In this document: one piece after another, positions 53,690-64,000 of the stretch
Numbering within the stretch: position 1 is the first letter of the stretch
How the letters are laid out: each line of letters begins with the position of its first letter
Origin: Halisarca cf. caerulea
Lineage: Eukaryota; Porifera; Demospongiae; Chondrillida; Halisarcidae
Length of the DNA stretch: 64,000 bases
Direction: 5' to 3'
NCBI GenBank assembly: GCA_963170055.1
Contig: CAUJGJ010000371.1
Location: 2,855,511 to 2,919,510, forward strand
Notes under the pieces: generated by a model
What the model saw: only the letters and a program-made list of their open reading frames with translations
Told to the model about the DNA's origin: nothing
The model's database searches: none
Position numbers and translations under genes: made by a program

Positions 53690-53925
53690 CTGAAAGCAAG
53701 GTGGTCAACAAGGGTAACCACCTACTGTGCCAACAAGTGACCATGCAGTGCAGTGTGTTTGATTTGTCCAATGCATAATATTACTCAGGCAAAAGGGTGA
53801 CACTGATACATACGTACATGATACTGCAGCACAACACATCAGTCAATATTATCATGTAACACAATTCAGCAACACAATCCTGCGAGGTCCTTAACTTCGT
53901 TTGCAACTAGTATTATCTATGGACA
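53690..53925 (-). repeat. Dispersed repeat, inverted copy of 1,080-1,310
   Basis: The reverse complement shares TTAACTTCGTT/AAAGTTCAGAACC and AAGGGTAACCACCTACT-type blocks over its length with the MAN2C1 intron 1 copy. Confidence 0.65.
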
Positions 53926-54350
53926 GCCCTCATCCACACATCGTAGCCACAATTCACATTAAGCATCTCCTCTGAAAGGCATAATGCAGCAGTATGGTAG
54001 ATACAACTTACAACTTAACAACTTAAATTTATGCTTTATCAGGGCTTTATTCATTCCTATAGCATGACAGGCCACCTCATTAGATTTATGTACGTAGGTC
54101 CATTGTCTAGCATCTATGGCCTAGTTCGCCTAAGCTGCTTGTAAGACCGTAGATATTCTATACTACGTAATATCTATGGTAAGACTGAGGTAATATTAAC
54201 CCTTATGCTTAGCTACAAACGAGGATAAGTAATATCAACTTACACCAATACTTATCAAACTTGAACAGTCTTCTAGGAGCTTGTGCTGTACACTTCGTAC
54301 CGAATGAAAATTGTAAAAAGCCCGCGCAAAGTTTACACGCGTATCGGCGC

Positions 54351-54616
54351 TAACCAGCTAGACCGTCCCCGGAGTAGTCTCGTACCTAGTCCCGCGTAGC
54401 CAGACCCATGCTCGCCGTGACGTCAGTCCCCGAAAATGGCCGAGCGAGATTGGGTCTGAGCTACGCCAGACTATCTCGTACCCAGACCCACTTCCGCCCG
54501 CCATTTCATTTGGGCGAATAAAATGGCGGGCGGAAGTGGGTCTGGGTACGAGACTAGTCCCCGGAGGCGCCCTTTCTGCCCGTAGGGCGCCTGCGGAGCC
54601 AAGGTCTAGCTGGTTA
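54351..54616. repeat. Nested GC-rich palindromes with a perfect 33-bp stem
   Basis: Outer arms TAACCAGCTAGACC and its inverse (54,351-54,364 and 54,603-54,616). Inside are an imperfect stem at 54,387-54,473 and a perfect 33-bp stem (54,474-54,506 with 54,521-54,553, 14-nt loop). CAGACCCAC is the core motif. GC content is far above the surroundings. Confidence 0.92.
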
Positions 54617-54705
54617 GACCATAGATAGACACTCTAAACGTAGATCGAGGACGTAGTTTAGAGGGTCTATGGTTATAGACTACGGCGCTTTTAGGTCTAG
54701 AGTCT

Positions 54706-54769
54706 AGTCTCACGTAGCCAGACCTGCTCTCGCCATTTGCAGGCGAGACGGGTCTGGCTATGCGAGACT
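54706..54769. repeat. Third GTAGCCAGACC hairpin
   Basis: AGTCTCACGTAGCCAGACC and its near inverse with a TTTGC centre. Same motif as the cluster upstream. Confidence 0.85.
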
Positions 54770-55137
54770 ATGCTAGGGCATAGGGGAGGACGACCTTAGT
54801 AATCCAGCAAACAGTACAATAATAGTGCATGAATAGTAAATAAAGGTACATACAATAGGTGAAAGTGTATGCACAGCATGGTGCGATCTCAGACGTAGAC
54901 ATAGTGGTATAAAATGCAAGGCATTTTGTGATGTATATGTCTGGGAAGATGTGTAAGTATAGTAAGATAGACTTATGGTGGGTTTGGTTATATTGAATAG
55001 AGAGAAAAAAGACATACTAGCTAATAGATGAATGTTAATCATACCCTATAGTACATGGCCAAATTGGAGAAATGGTAGTTTACTCCACTCATTTAGGTGA
55101 ATTTCAAGCTAAAAATATTGTCCTGGCGCAGGAGATG

Positions 55138-56047
55138 TCATGATGATCTTACCTGCTTGATCAAGGGCACGATGCCATACAAAGGTTTGATGTGCGAAAG
55201 GACTGTGTCATGGTGAGACGACCAGGCTTCTATGGTGAAATGGGTGAGAGAACCAATCTCAATGGTCTCATACTCTTCAACAAGGCCGTTATGGGTTAAG
55301 TCCTTCAGTAGCTCTAGATAGGGCTGTTTGTTGGCTTTGAATTCCCTGGTACAGTTTATGTCTGCCCTTGAAATTGACACGGAGTGACTGTGAGCTCCAG
55401 CAAGGTGATGGCATTTCCAGATAAACAATGTCAGGGTGACAGGAGGTTGAGCGCAGATTGATGGGGCCATCACTGGAGGACTTTCAAGGGCTTGTTTGCC
55501 ATCAGGTCAGGATACACAGCTGTCCCAGGAAGCATAACCTTAAGAAAGACAATAGTCTGAGGAGAACTGAGTCATGCCTCCAGGTGTATCTTCATTGTTC
55601 AAGGGCAGATGAGCAACTGGAAAGAATTTGTTCAGTGGTTGCTTTAGGTTGTTGATGTAGCTAGCTTGCGGTGAGGAGAGACTTGGATCTTGAATCACTT
55701 CAGATTCATGGTTGTCGGGAGTGTGTCTGAGCCGACAGAGAGCAAGAAAGACAGCTGGTCATATGGCAGGTGATCCATCCAAAGGTGGTTTTCTGCTTCT
55801 ATTTGAACGATGTCAAGAAATTTGGATTATACCGAGAGCTAGGGAGGATAGTTTCTCATTGCAACGTTTGGTGGTATTTTCTTGCAATATTTTCCTGTTT
55901 TCATATGGGACATTGAGCTTTGATTTTGCAAAGACAGCATCTGCTGCAGTAGGGATTTCACATCTCTTTAGAAAGGCTGAACCGTTGATGAGATGGTTGA
56001 TGTCTTGGATGGCCAGGTCTGATGATGCAAGGGTGGAGGACATGTAG
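55138..56047 (-). pseudogene. Probable decayed retroelement ORF
   Basis: Read from 56,047: DINHLINGSAFLKRCEIPTA, then after stops LTLFIWKCHHLAGAHSHSVS, KQPYLELLKDLTHNGLVEEY and ETIEIGSLTHF. The YLELL...EIGSLTHF block resembles the C-terminal stretch of repetitive retroelement ORFs that carry sequence like EIGSLGHY. Identification is by pattern only. Confidence 0.4.
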
Positions 56048-56231
56048 CTTACTTTGGCTTTGATGTAGCAGGACGAGATGGTTAGTACTATAAGAAAAGA
56101 GGGATGGTATAAGATTACTGGAATAGCACTTACGGGGTAATTTTAACCATTTTCTTAAGGTGGATCCAATGCTGTGTTCTATCTTTCTCGAGGCTGATGA
56201 GGAGATGTGGGGTATGTCGACTTGAAGGTAA

Positions 56232-56633
56232 GGCCAAGCAAAATTGATTCCCAGTTTATCGTCAAGCCTTCTAAATTATAGCATGAGGGAGGGAGGTCAT
56301 TTTTCATTATTCATTTATATTGAAATGCACTTCTTATATTTATTCATACATAATTGTACTCCTTGATCATTGTAATACTACAAACTATGTAAACAAACAA
56401 AAATGGTGTTACCGTATATCATTATATTTGTTCTAAGACTAATACATGTATAACTACACACCATACTAAAATCAAATTTTACACACAAATTAATGAAAGC
56501 AGTATGCAGGGTAGTAATGGCTAGACTCATCTATGATCACATAACCACAAATAATGAATAATGAAAATAGTCAGGCGCAAGCCAAATCACATGCGGGCGG
56601 AAACGATAAACTGGGAATTAACTTTGCCTGGCC
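56232..56633. mobile_element. PIF/Harbinger-like MITE, copy 1
   Basis: 402 bp with terminal inverted repeats of about 30 bp starting GGCCAAGCAAAATTGATTCC. TAA on both sides (56,229-56,231 and 56,634-56,636) matches the TWA target of PIF/Harbinger. Nearly identical to the copy at 58,648. Confidence 0.92.
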
Positions 56634-56639
56634 TAAAAA

Positions 56640-57820
56640 TGAAGGGAAGGTATCAGGTAGTGAGACACAATCCTTACCTTCTTTTCTCCTTGAATGGGTT
56701 GCTCACCTTTCTCCGACCTTTGTTGGAGCAGCTTAGTGGCAGGGTTAGCTAGGACGTCATACACTGTGGTATGATGCAACATCCTTTCTGCAGCTGCATG
56801 ACCTTCTGCCATGAACTTGACTGATGAAGGGTTGATCGACCTCGAGATTGACCCCACAATATTATTGACAATGTGGCCAAAGTTGTGGAAACCATAATCT
56901 CTAGTCGATCATGTTATCTTGTTCATTTGTCCTTTGATTTCTAATTAAAGTTAATTTTGGATTTCTACAAAATCGATCTTATCTCACTCAATTCCTCACC
57001 TCATACGTAGAGGTTTTTGATACCATCGACCAATTATAAGGATTTTGCACATGCAGATATAGGTCTTTGGTATGAAAAATACGTTCAACTCTGTTCTGCA
57101 CAATGAGCTATGAAATGAGTACAGCAGTGTTACAATGAGTATTATTAATGACATTATAACAAAATTAATAATAATGAAAACTACATACATAATACATGCA
57201 TGCAAGACTAGCCCATGCAAAAGTACTCATATATTATGCAAATTGTTATAGTTATTATAGTCTATTTTTATACCACTTGGCATGAGTACCAAGGAAGGGC
57301 ATGGCACTCCACCATTGGATGGCAATAGCTAGGCAGAAATGTGATCAATTTCTGGGGTTGACTTCATCCTTGATGAAAGGGTTGTGCAGGAAACCTTTAG
57401 CCTTTCAGGACCAAAGACTCCAAGTGTCTCCTCTGCTACGGGAATGAATATGTGGACTACTCATAAGGCTTCATAGTCCTTCCTCTTTCAGGTTTTGCAA
57501 TATCTGCAACTAAACTGGCACCCTTAATTGCTAGTCTCACATAGCCAATCCCTTTTTCCTGTTCTATTCACTTGAAAAGAGAACTGGAAAGGGGGTTGAT
57601 CCCCACATTGGTGTATGATTGGGTAAATGTGTCAATGCATGTAGTATCCTATGATTATATCTGTACAGCCTCTTTCCCAGAAGGCAACTGTGATTCCATC
57701 TGCATGGGCATTTGCCATCCAACCTGTAGAGTTCAGAGGGCTCTAGTTGAGAAAGAATATCAACTGCCAACATACAGTGCCCTCTGGATTATGCTGGTAA
57801 TGCTCCATGTCCATGTTCAT
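56640..57820. other. No convincing feature
   Basis: Short frames only. A CTTCCCAGAAGGCAACTGTG segment near 57.7 kb may be retroelement debris. Confidence 0.3.
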
Positions 57821-58520
57821 ATATGGACAAGAACCTTATGAAAACCATTTTAAAATGGAAAAAGATTAGTACATAATTAAAATTCTCAATCGTCAAATAC
57901 ATTGGAACAAGCTAAAGGTATAGGATTGTTTGGTGAGCAGGACAGGCATACAGATAGACATATATGCATGCATATACATATATAGGGCTAGACAGGTATA
58001 GCTAGAGCTAGGCATACATGCATATGGGATTAGACAGGCATAGGGATAGACATGCATATAGGGCTAGACAGGCGTAGGCTAGGAATACATAGGTCTAGAT
58101 GGTCATAGGGCCAGGCACACATGGGGGTAGACGGGCATAGAGCTAGACAGATGTGGGTTGGACTGCATATGGGAAGTGTGTGCAAATTCTTACATCCTGT
58201 ATAATGGTCGAAACCTTCTTTTAAGTTAACAGCATCCAAGGCTATTCGAGTATCTATTTCGTTTTTAAGGGTGTTTAAAAATGGTAATGTAGGATTGACA
58301 CAGGATCGTGCAAAAAGGCATTATCAAAGAAGGCTTCTCCAAAACACTTAGAACAAGGGTAAGTTGAGAAACCGGCACAGTGCTAGGTGGGCAAAGAGCA
58401 AGATAGGCTTAGGGCTACACGAGCATAGGGCTATACATACATGAGGCTAGATAGGTATAGGAATATAGACAGAGTTTAGTAGGACTGTGTGTACACTGTG
58501 CAAAGTCCTAAATCCCATGT
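57820..58520 (+). repeat. Duplicated segment with GGGCTAGACAGGCATA minisatellite
   Basis: 57,825-57,965 is repeated at 59,122-59,245 (ATGGACAAGAACC, AAAACCATTT, CATTGGAACAAG). Degenerate 15-30 bp units (GGGCTAGACAGGCATA) follow to 58,150. The 58,190-58,520 portion matches 23.3-23.6 kb in inverse. Confidence 0.75.
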
Positions 58521-58647
58521 GCACAGCACATACAACGTACAACGAGACTAGGATGTGGTATGCTATGCGCATACCACTAAATAGGCGCATAGCAACTGAT
58601 AAACGCATGCTTTCTAGCTACTTACTGTCATAGGCACATGCACCTAA

Positions 58648-59050
58648 GGCCAGGCAAAATTGATTCCCAGTTTATCGTCAAGCCTTCTAAATTATAGCAT
58701 GAGGGAGGGAGGTCATTTTTCATTATTCATTTATAATGAAATGCACTTTAAGTTATTATTTATACACATGTATTCGTACTCCTTGATCATTGTAATACTA
58801 CAAACTATGTAAAGAAACAAATGCATTACAGTATATCCTTTTATTTGTTCTAAGACTAATACATGTACAACTACACAGCATACTAAAATCATATTTTACA
58901 CACAAATTAATGAAAACAATATGTAGGGTAGCAATGGCTAGGCTCATCTTTGATCACATAACCACAAATAATGAATAATGAAAATAGTCAAGCGCAAGCC
59001 AAATCACATGCGGGCGGAAACGATAAACTGGAAATTAACTTTGCCTGGCC
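58648..59050. mobile_element. PIF/Harbinger-like MITE, copy 2
   Basis: 403 bp, same ends as copy 1 and the same orientation, with TAA at 58,645-58,647 and 59,051-59,053. Confidence 0.92.
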
Positions 59051-59121
59051 TAATAACCAGATTCTACAGTTCGGTAGGATGTAGGCATGACTGTCAATTC
59101 CACAATAATATTAAAACAGTA

Positions 59122-59415
59122 TATGGACAAGAACCATATAAAAACCATTTAAAATGGAAAAAAGGTACAGGGATAAAATTGTTAATCATCAAAAACATTG
59201 GAACAAGGTAGGGTTGTTTACTACACAGGGCTGGACAGGCATAGGGATAGACATACATTGGGCTAGACATGCATAGGGCTAGACGAACATAGGGCTAGAC
59301 ATTCATACGGCTAGATGGGAATAGGTATAGGAATATATGGGCTAGACGGGCATAGAGCTAGATAGAGGTGGGTTGGACTGGGTACAGTTAGTAAATTCCT
59401 ACTGCATCCTGTGTT
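59122..59415 (+). repeat. Second copy of the duplicated minisatellite segment
   Basis: Direct repeat of the 57.8-kb segment, with units GGGCTAGACGGGCATAGAGC and ending near AAATTCCTACTGCATCCTGT. Confidence 0.75.
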
Positions 59416-59588
59416 AATACTTTAGCCTCAGGATTTCAATTAGGAATCTGTCCACTAACTCCAGCACAGTGGTACCAATATACAGTTTTCCCATTGAGTT
59501 TAAAACTCTAACATTAAGGTATTTCACATGTATTCTATTGGTGTTTGGCAAATTTATGATCACCAGTTTTCGCAATTTATCTTTTAAC

Positions 59589-59660
59589 TGGGTGCCTTGT
59601 AAAGTAGCCTCTGGCTAAAGGCCTCCCCAGTTTAAATAAGTTACCTGACCTGACCTGACC
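59589..59660 (+). repeat. LINE 3' tail
   Basis: TGGGTGCCTTGTAAAGTAGC and CTGGCTAAAGGCCTCCCCAG, ending in CCTGA repeats. Same family as 24.2-24.6 kb. Confidence 0.7.
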
Positions 59661-59819
59661 TTGAAGCTGTACGTGTTGGACTAGAATAAGATTCGATGAA
59701 TGAGAATGCATCAGGGAATAATTGCATGGAGTATTTAACAGCATAATAGAATAAAATCTTTAGCATAATGGAATAGAATAATAGGTCAATAATAGCCTCA
59801 GCCCTAGTGGTGGTAGCCA

Positions 59820-59996
59820 TCTTCATCACGTGATCTTTCTAGCACCACATAATATGATTATAAAAAATAGACCTCGGGATATATATGGTATATACCGGAG
59901 ACGGACGCTTGCTACCCACGCAGAAGTTGTGCGGTCCATAGAATAGCTATGGAACTTGCTTCTAAAGATTTTCAAAGGCCAAAAGACTTAGAAGGT
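59820..59996. promoter_or_regulatory. Weak candidate bidirectional start region
   Basis: On + an ATG at 59,949 opens MELASKDFQRPKDLE and runs into GTATAG. On -, CACGTGATGAAGATGGCTAC opens MATTTRAEAIIDLL. No further exons were found for either. Confidence 0.2.
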
Positions 59997-60150
59997 ATAG
60001 TTATGCATTGAAGTTTTTTTGTTTACTAAGGAGAGAAGAGGGGAGAAACCTCATTATTACTGATGAAAAGTAGCAATAAGCAGAGCTCGATCTATGCAAT
60101 AAGATACAAAAATACCAACAGTACGAAGAGATACTACTTGCTATCTAAAA

Positions 60151-60489
60151 CTACACTATTTTAAGTACTTCTGTATTCTTTTTTAACTGCATGGGAAGCA
60201 TCGGGTACAGGTTCCCTCCCTCCCATCTGGCGACCCTGGGACTACATTGAGTGTTCCTGAGCCTGGCAAGGCAGATGGGTGGTAAAATGACCGCATTTAT
60301 CCTTGGGGTCACGTTTGAGTTCCTTCGAGTTTTCCTTCTGTGCCGGTGATCCAGAAATTGAAAGTAAAAATGCACGGGGTATCTGATAGCTTTAACTTTG
60401 CGATTGATATTGTCCGCCTGCTGGTTACTGGGGTGAGACAGGCCCTGAACCACTTGGGAAGCATGGCTTCTGGAAATCCTTGTGGCCAA
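60151..60489 (-). other. 112-codon open frame, unidentified
   Basis: MATRISRSHASQVVQGLSHP..., rich in Arg and Pro (HRHRRKTRRNSNVTP). GC-richer than its surroundings. No family recognised; it could be retroelement-derived. Confidence 0.25.
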
Positions 60490-60574
60490 TAAGGTAACAC
60501 CATAGTTTAAGTATCTGTGGCAATACTAGACTAGCCTCCTGTTTTATTTCATTTCATTTCATTATTGTTTATTT

Positions 60575-60705
60575 TCTTTTAGATAGATAGATAGATAGAT
60601 AGATAGGTAGATATTTCAACAGGAAAGCCCCATCAGCCTAATGGGCTGGTCTACCTGGGGTTACGTTCCTGCAAACATATTACACAGATATACATGGTAG
60701 TGTAA
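60575..60705 (+). repeat. (GATA)n plus dispersed repeat shared with 19,544
   Basis: About seven GATA units, then CCCCATCAGCCTAATGGGCT and GGTCTACCTGGGGTTACG, matching the repeat in the last MAN2C1 intron. Confidence 0.65.
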
Positions 60706-61495
60706 TTACGTAATGATTGTGAATTAAATTAAGAATAAATAAACTGTGCTAATTAGAATACGTACTAGTTAACCACTGACTAGCTGATTGCTGGAATACA
60801 GTAGGTGATTAGGTGTTTCTAATGGTTTTGACATCTTTGTTCACCCCTTTCAAAGTACTTCTCTAACAAGCACCTTTAAGTCTTACGATGCAAAGTGTCT
60901 AAATGTAGGTGCAAAATGGCAGACCTTAATAATTGGAACCATTTTCGTGCTGTTATTGACCACTATAGCTCTCTGTGATATCATGATGCACTTAAAAATG
61001 TAGTTTCAATGAATGTGTTTGGTTTAAAATATATTAGATATTGTTTATTCTAAGATCATTTGGTGCTGGTTTTGTTGTTTAGCTCTGTGAAGGTTGTTTG
61101 TATCTATGAGATGTTTCATTGGTAACTTTTTCCATGTAAAGTGCAAAAGGTTGTTCCAAAGTTACTCCATGTGAAAGTGCTCCCAATATAGATTTGTGCT
61201 GATGGGTGTGATCTGTGTCACAAAGATCAAGCGATCACAAATTCATGTACAGTAATTTGCATTTATATAACCTGAAAGCTGTCGATTGATTTACTCTCAG
61301 CCTTGCATTTTACAATGTAGTCTGTAATTTGGTGGTACTATTATACTGTATACTATCACGGTCACTACAGTGGTTCCTTTGTTATTTGAATCTCAATCAT
61401 TTTTATCTCCAATTATCTGAAAAAGTTATTGTAATTATGCATCTAAAATGTTTTCCTTTTGATTGATTGAATTGAAAGCATCACAGAATATGAAG
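60706..61495. other. AT-rich DNA, nothing recognised
   Basis: No inverted repeats or coding signal seen. Confidence 0.4.
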
Positions 61496-61520
61496 AAGGA
61501 GTTTTCAGTGTATCATAGTG

Positions 61521-61600
61521 CATGGGCAAATTATGGGCTGATCAAAGGAGAAAATGTACTGATATATGTGATACAGCACAGGTGACTGACATAGGCCCTA
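61521..61600 (+). repeat. Repeat shared with 51,048-51,130
   Basis: Diverged direct copy, CATGGGCAAATTATGGGCTG onward. Confidence 0.6.
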
Positions 61601-61879
61601 TTTATGCAACAAAGTTTTTATTTGTAATGGTATCCGTAATGAGAAAACTGCAAGCACTTTACAGTGTTCACACGGAAATGTTTTCACCATTGTGACTGCA
61701 ATGGAAGGTGTCAGGTCAACTTGTCAACAACAAAGATGGCTGCCCCCAGCAACTTGGCAATTTCAGGCATCCAGTAGATAGATACATCTGCATAAAAAAG
61801 AATGTGTAATTTATTCCAAAAAGCCTCACTTGATTTATGTGAAGCCGTGGCAAAGTTCACATGGAGAATTGCCAGCTCC

Positions 61880-64000
61880 TGTGTCAGTCCGAAGCACCCC
61901 CCCCCCCGAACTCCCTAATTGCTAGTCATTTGATTGTATTTGATAAATGCCCTGGTGTGAGGCCAATAGGAGTTGGTGAGGCTAGCAGGCATATCATCAG
62001 CAAAGCCATTTTATCAGTTATACAGGATGACATCAGACATGTCATAGGATCAAAGCAGTTATGTGTAGCTCAAAAATCTTGCTATGAAGCTGCATGCCCT
62101 GCATGCTGTCAACAAAATCTACAGTATAATGGAAAAGTCCACAGAAGGAATAATAATGATTTGTGCATCTAGCCCCTTGAATAATCTCAATAGAAATACA
62201 ACTTTGGTGAATGCCACGTGGATCTGCACAGCCCTCAGCACAGTTCTAGTGAACATATATAGATTTGACCCATGCCTATTCATTGATGGTGAAACCATGC
62301 TCTCTAAGGATTTACCCAAGGCAACCCCATTGCCATAGCAGTGTACTCAATAGGCACTTTTCCACTAATTTCAACAGCTTGAATCTTCATCACAGGCTGT
62401 TCAAATATGGTATTAAGATGACTCTGCTGCTGGAGGTCCTGGGGCGTAGCCAGGATTTTAAGAAGGGAGGGGGGCTCCATGGAAATTGAGAAATTGAAGC
62501 AGAGACATTTTGACCCAAGTAGCGCTTGAAATTAGCACACAGATTACATGGCAAAATCCGAACTTACCCGTGCCTGCAGTATAACCACACCCACCTGACC
62601 TTCAAGCGCTCAAACATGTCTGCGTACGTACGTAGCGGTTTCTTTAGAACGTATTTACGTTATTCTTGGTGTTTTAGATCATTTTTAGTTTTAAATTAGT
62701 TGTATAACAAATCTAGAACTATATTCATAAACTAACAGACAGTGGACCCAATCCAGGCCAATTTGTGGAGTTGGGAAGAAAGGGAGGTCTCAGTCAAGAT
62801 TTTGTTTGGGAAGAAACTTCAAAAGGGGGGCTCAAGCCCCCTGAGCCCTGTGCTAGCTACGCCCCTGACTGGTCAACTCAAACAGCTCCAAGAGTGGTGG
62901 GACAAAGTGCAAGAACTGGGACCTGCCTGTGGCTACTTTCCCAACTCCAACGAAACTTGGTTACTTGTGAAAGAAGATATCTATGAGGATGCTGTTGTAT
63001 GTTTTTAAGGCACAAACATCCACATAACAACTGAGGGCAGGAAATACCTTGGTTCTACTATAGGTACCAGCCCATTTACTGAAGAATATGTGAGTGCAGA
63101 AGTCACAGAATGGGAGAGAGTTCAAAGGTCACCAAGATTGCAGCTAGTCAACCACATACGGCATACTACTGTCTTACCCAGAACTTGAAAAGCAAATGGT
63201 CCTACCTAATGAGAACCACAGCCACCATGGCTGCTCTCCTACAGCCAATTAAGGATAAAATTTGACACGATCATATTCCTGTTTTGACTGATAAGCAACA
63301 CATCAATGATGCAGAGGAAATTGTTTGCTCTACCACCACAACTTGGGGGCCTAGGTATTGTCATCCTCCCAGACTGTGCCAACAGACTCTACCAGAGTTC
63401 TGTGGAGATCAAGGAGCCTCTCATATAATCCCTTCTGCATGTGAAGAAGCAGGATAATCACCTTGACATACGTATTTGCAAAGCAAAGGCAACAACTTTA
63501 CCAGAAAAAGAAGGATACAAAGACCAACAGAAGCAGTGGCTGTTGAAGTCCATGTTGAAGTTGATAAGTCCACACAGAGAGCCATGGAGCTGGCTCAAGA
63601 GAAAGGTGCATCCATCTGGTTGACAACACTTCCTCTCCAAGAGCACAATTTCACCCTCCACAAAGGACCTTTCAGAGAATCTGATACAATTGCAAGCAGG
63701 TATGGATGGCGACCAAATGGTATGGCCATCAGATATGCTTGTGGGAATGACAACAGTGTTGCCCATGCATGGAGCTGCTCAAGAGGCATGTCATAAGAAG
63801 ACATGATGAAATAAGAGATCTGATGGCCACATTATTACGTGATGTATCAAGAGCTGTGGAAACAGAACCATCTCTCCAACCATTAACCAGTGAAGTTCTC
63901 ACTTGAAAGACCTCCAACTGTAAAGACAACAACAGACTGGACATGAAGTGCTATGGATCTCAAGATGCATTCATGGATGCAAGCGTTTACAACCCCTTAG
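61880..64000 (+). pseudogene. Decayed non-LTR retroelement, reverse transcriptase to C terminus
   Basis: Across frames: VRPIGVGEASRHIISKAILS (RT block 2 region) and VIGSKQLCVAQKS, degenerate NNLNRNTTLVN and VLVNIYRFDPCLFIDGETML, then after an inserted MITE LQEWWDKVQELGPACGYFPN, WLLVKEDIY, KYLGSTIGTSP, LGGLG-like text near 63,345, AMELAQEKGASIWLTTLPLQ, SRYGWRP and HDEIRDLMATLL. This is the expected order of the family whose C-terminal half is at 22, 49.6 and 53 kb. The catalytic YxDD box is not visible (deleted or replaced). It continues off the right edge. Confidence 0.88.
62441..62865. mobile_element. MITE with GGGGCGTAGCCAG ends, nested in the retroelement
   Basis: 425 bp. GGGGCGTAGCCAGG at the left; inverse GCTAGCTACGCCCC at the right. 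GGGGGGCTC lies near both ends. It interrupts the reverse transcriptase remnant where the active-site region would be. Confidence 0.8.

Overview
The window is eukaryotic nuclear DNA from an AT-rich, repeat-dense animal genome. Protein exons are short and bounded by GT/AG introns. There are long (GT)n and (TA)n runs, and a very high density of small inverted-repeat DNA transposons and decayed retroelements. The retroelement peptide families and the intron layout suggest an early-branching marine invertebrate, with a sponge as my best guess. That lineage call is inference; the sequence does not prove it.

Region 1 (about 0.7-21 kb, + strand) is one well-supported gene: a cytosolic class II alpha-mannosidase of glycoside hydrolase family 38, MAN2C1 type. 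I placed 27 exons with compatible splice phases, giving 973 residues to the stop at 20,988-20,990. Only about 70 N-terminal residues are missing, off the left edge. All three zinc ligands and the nucleophile are visible. Its introns hold many transposon remnants.

Region 2 (about 21-25 kb) is a retroelement graveyard: a reverse-transcriptase-family remnant on the - strand, three LINE 3' ends, and a dispersed minisatellite-bearing repeat.

Region 3 (about 26.8-45.1 kb) contains good exons of a second gene on the - strand, which I could not identify. Five consecutive exons (38,973 down to 27,184) join in phase, as do two upstream exons (45,126 and 41,328). Its introns carry a filled/empty-site pair of related elements, hAT-like and pogo-like elements and a Penelope-like remnant.

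Region 4 (about 45-64 kb) is almost wholly mobile DNA: foldback palindromes, a nested set of CAGGG-ended elements, a GC-rich hairpin cluster, two PIF/Harbinger-like MITEs with TAA target duplications, and a decayed reverse transcriptase running off the right edge.

I see no rRNA, tRNA, CRISPR, bacterial operon or intact mobile-element gene. The two host genes are unrelated as far as I can tell. The most interesting content is the mobile-element biology: several MITE families with diagnostic target duplications, at least one insertion proven by an empty paralogue in the same window, and a class of foldback elements with a recurring GGGC-loop-GCCC apex.
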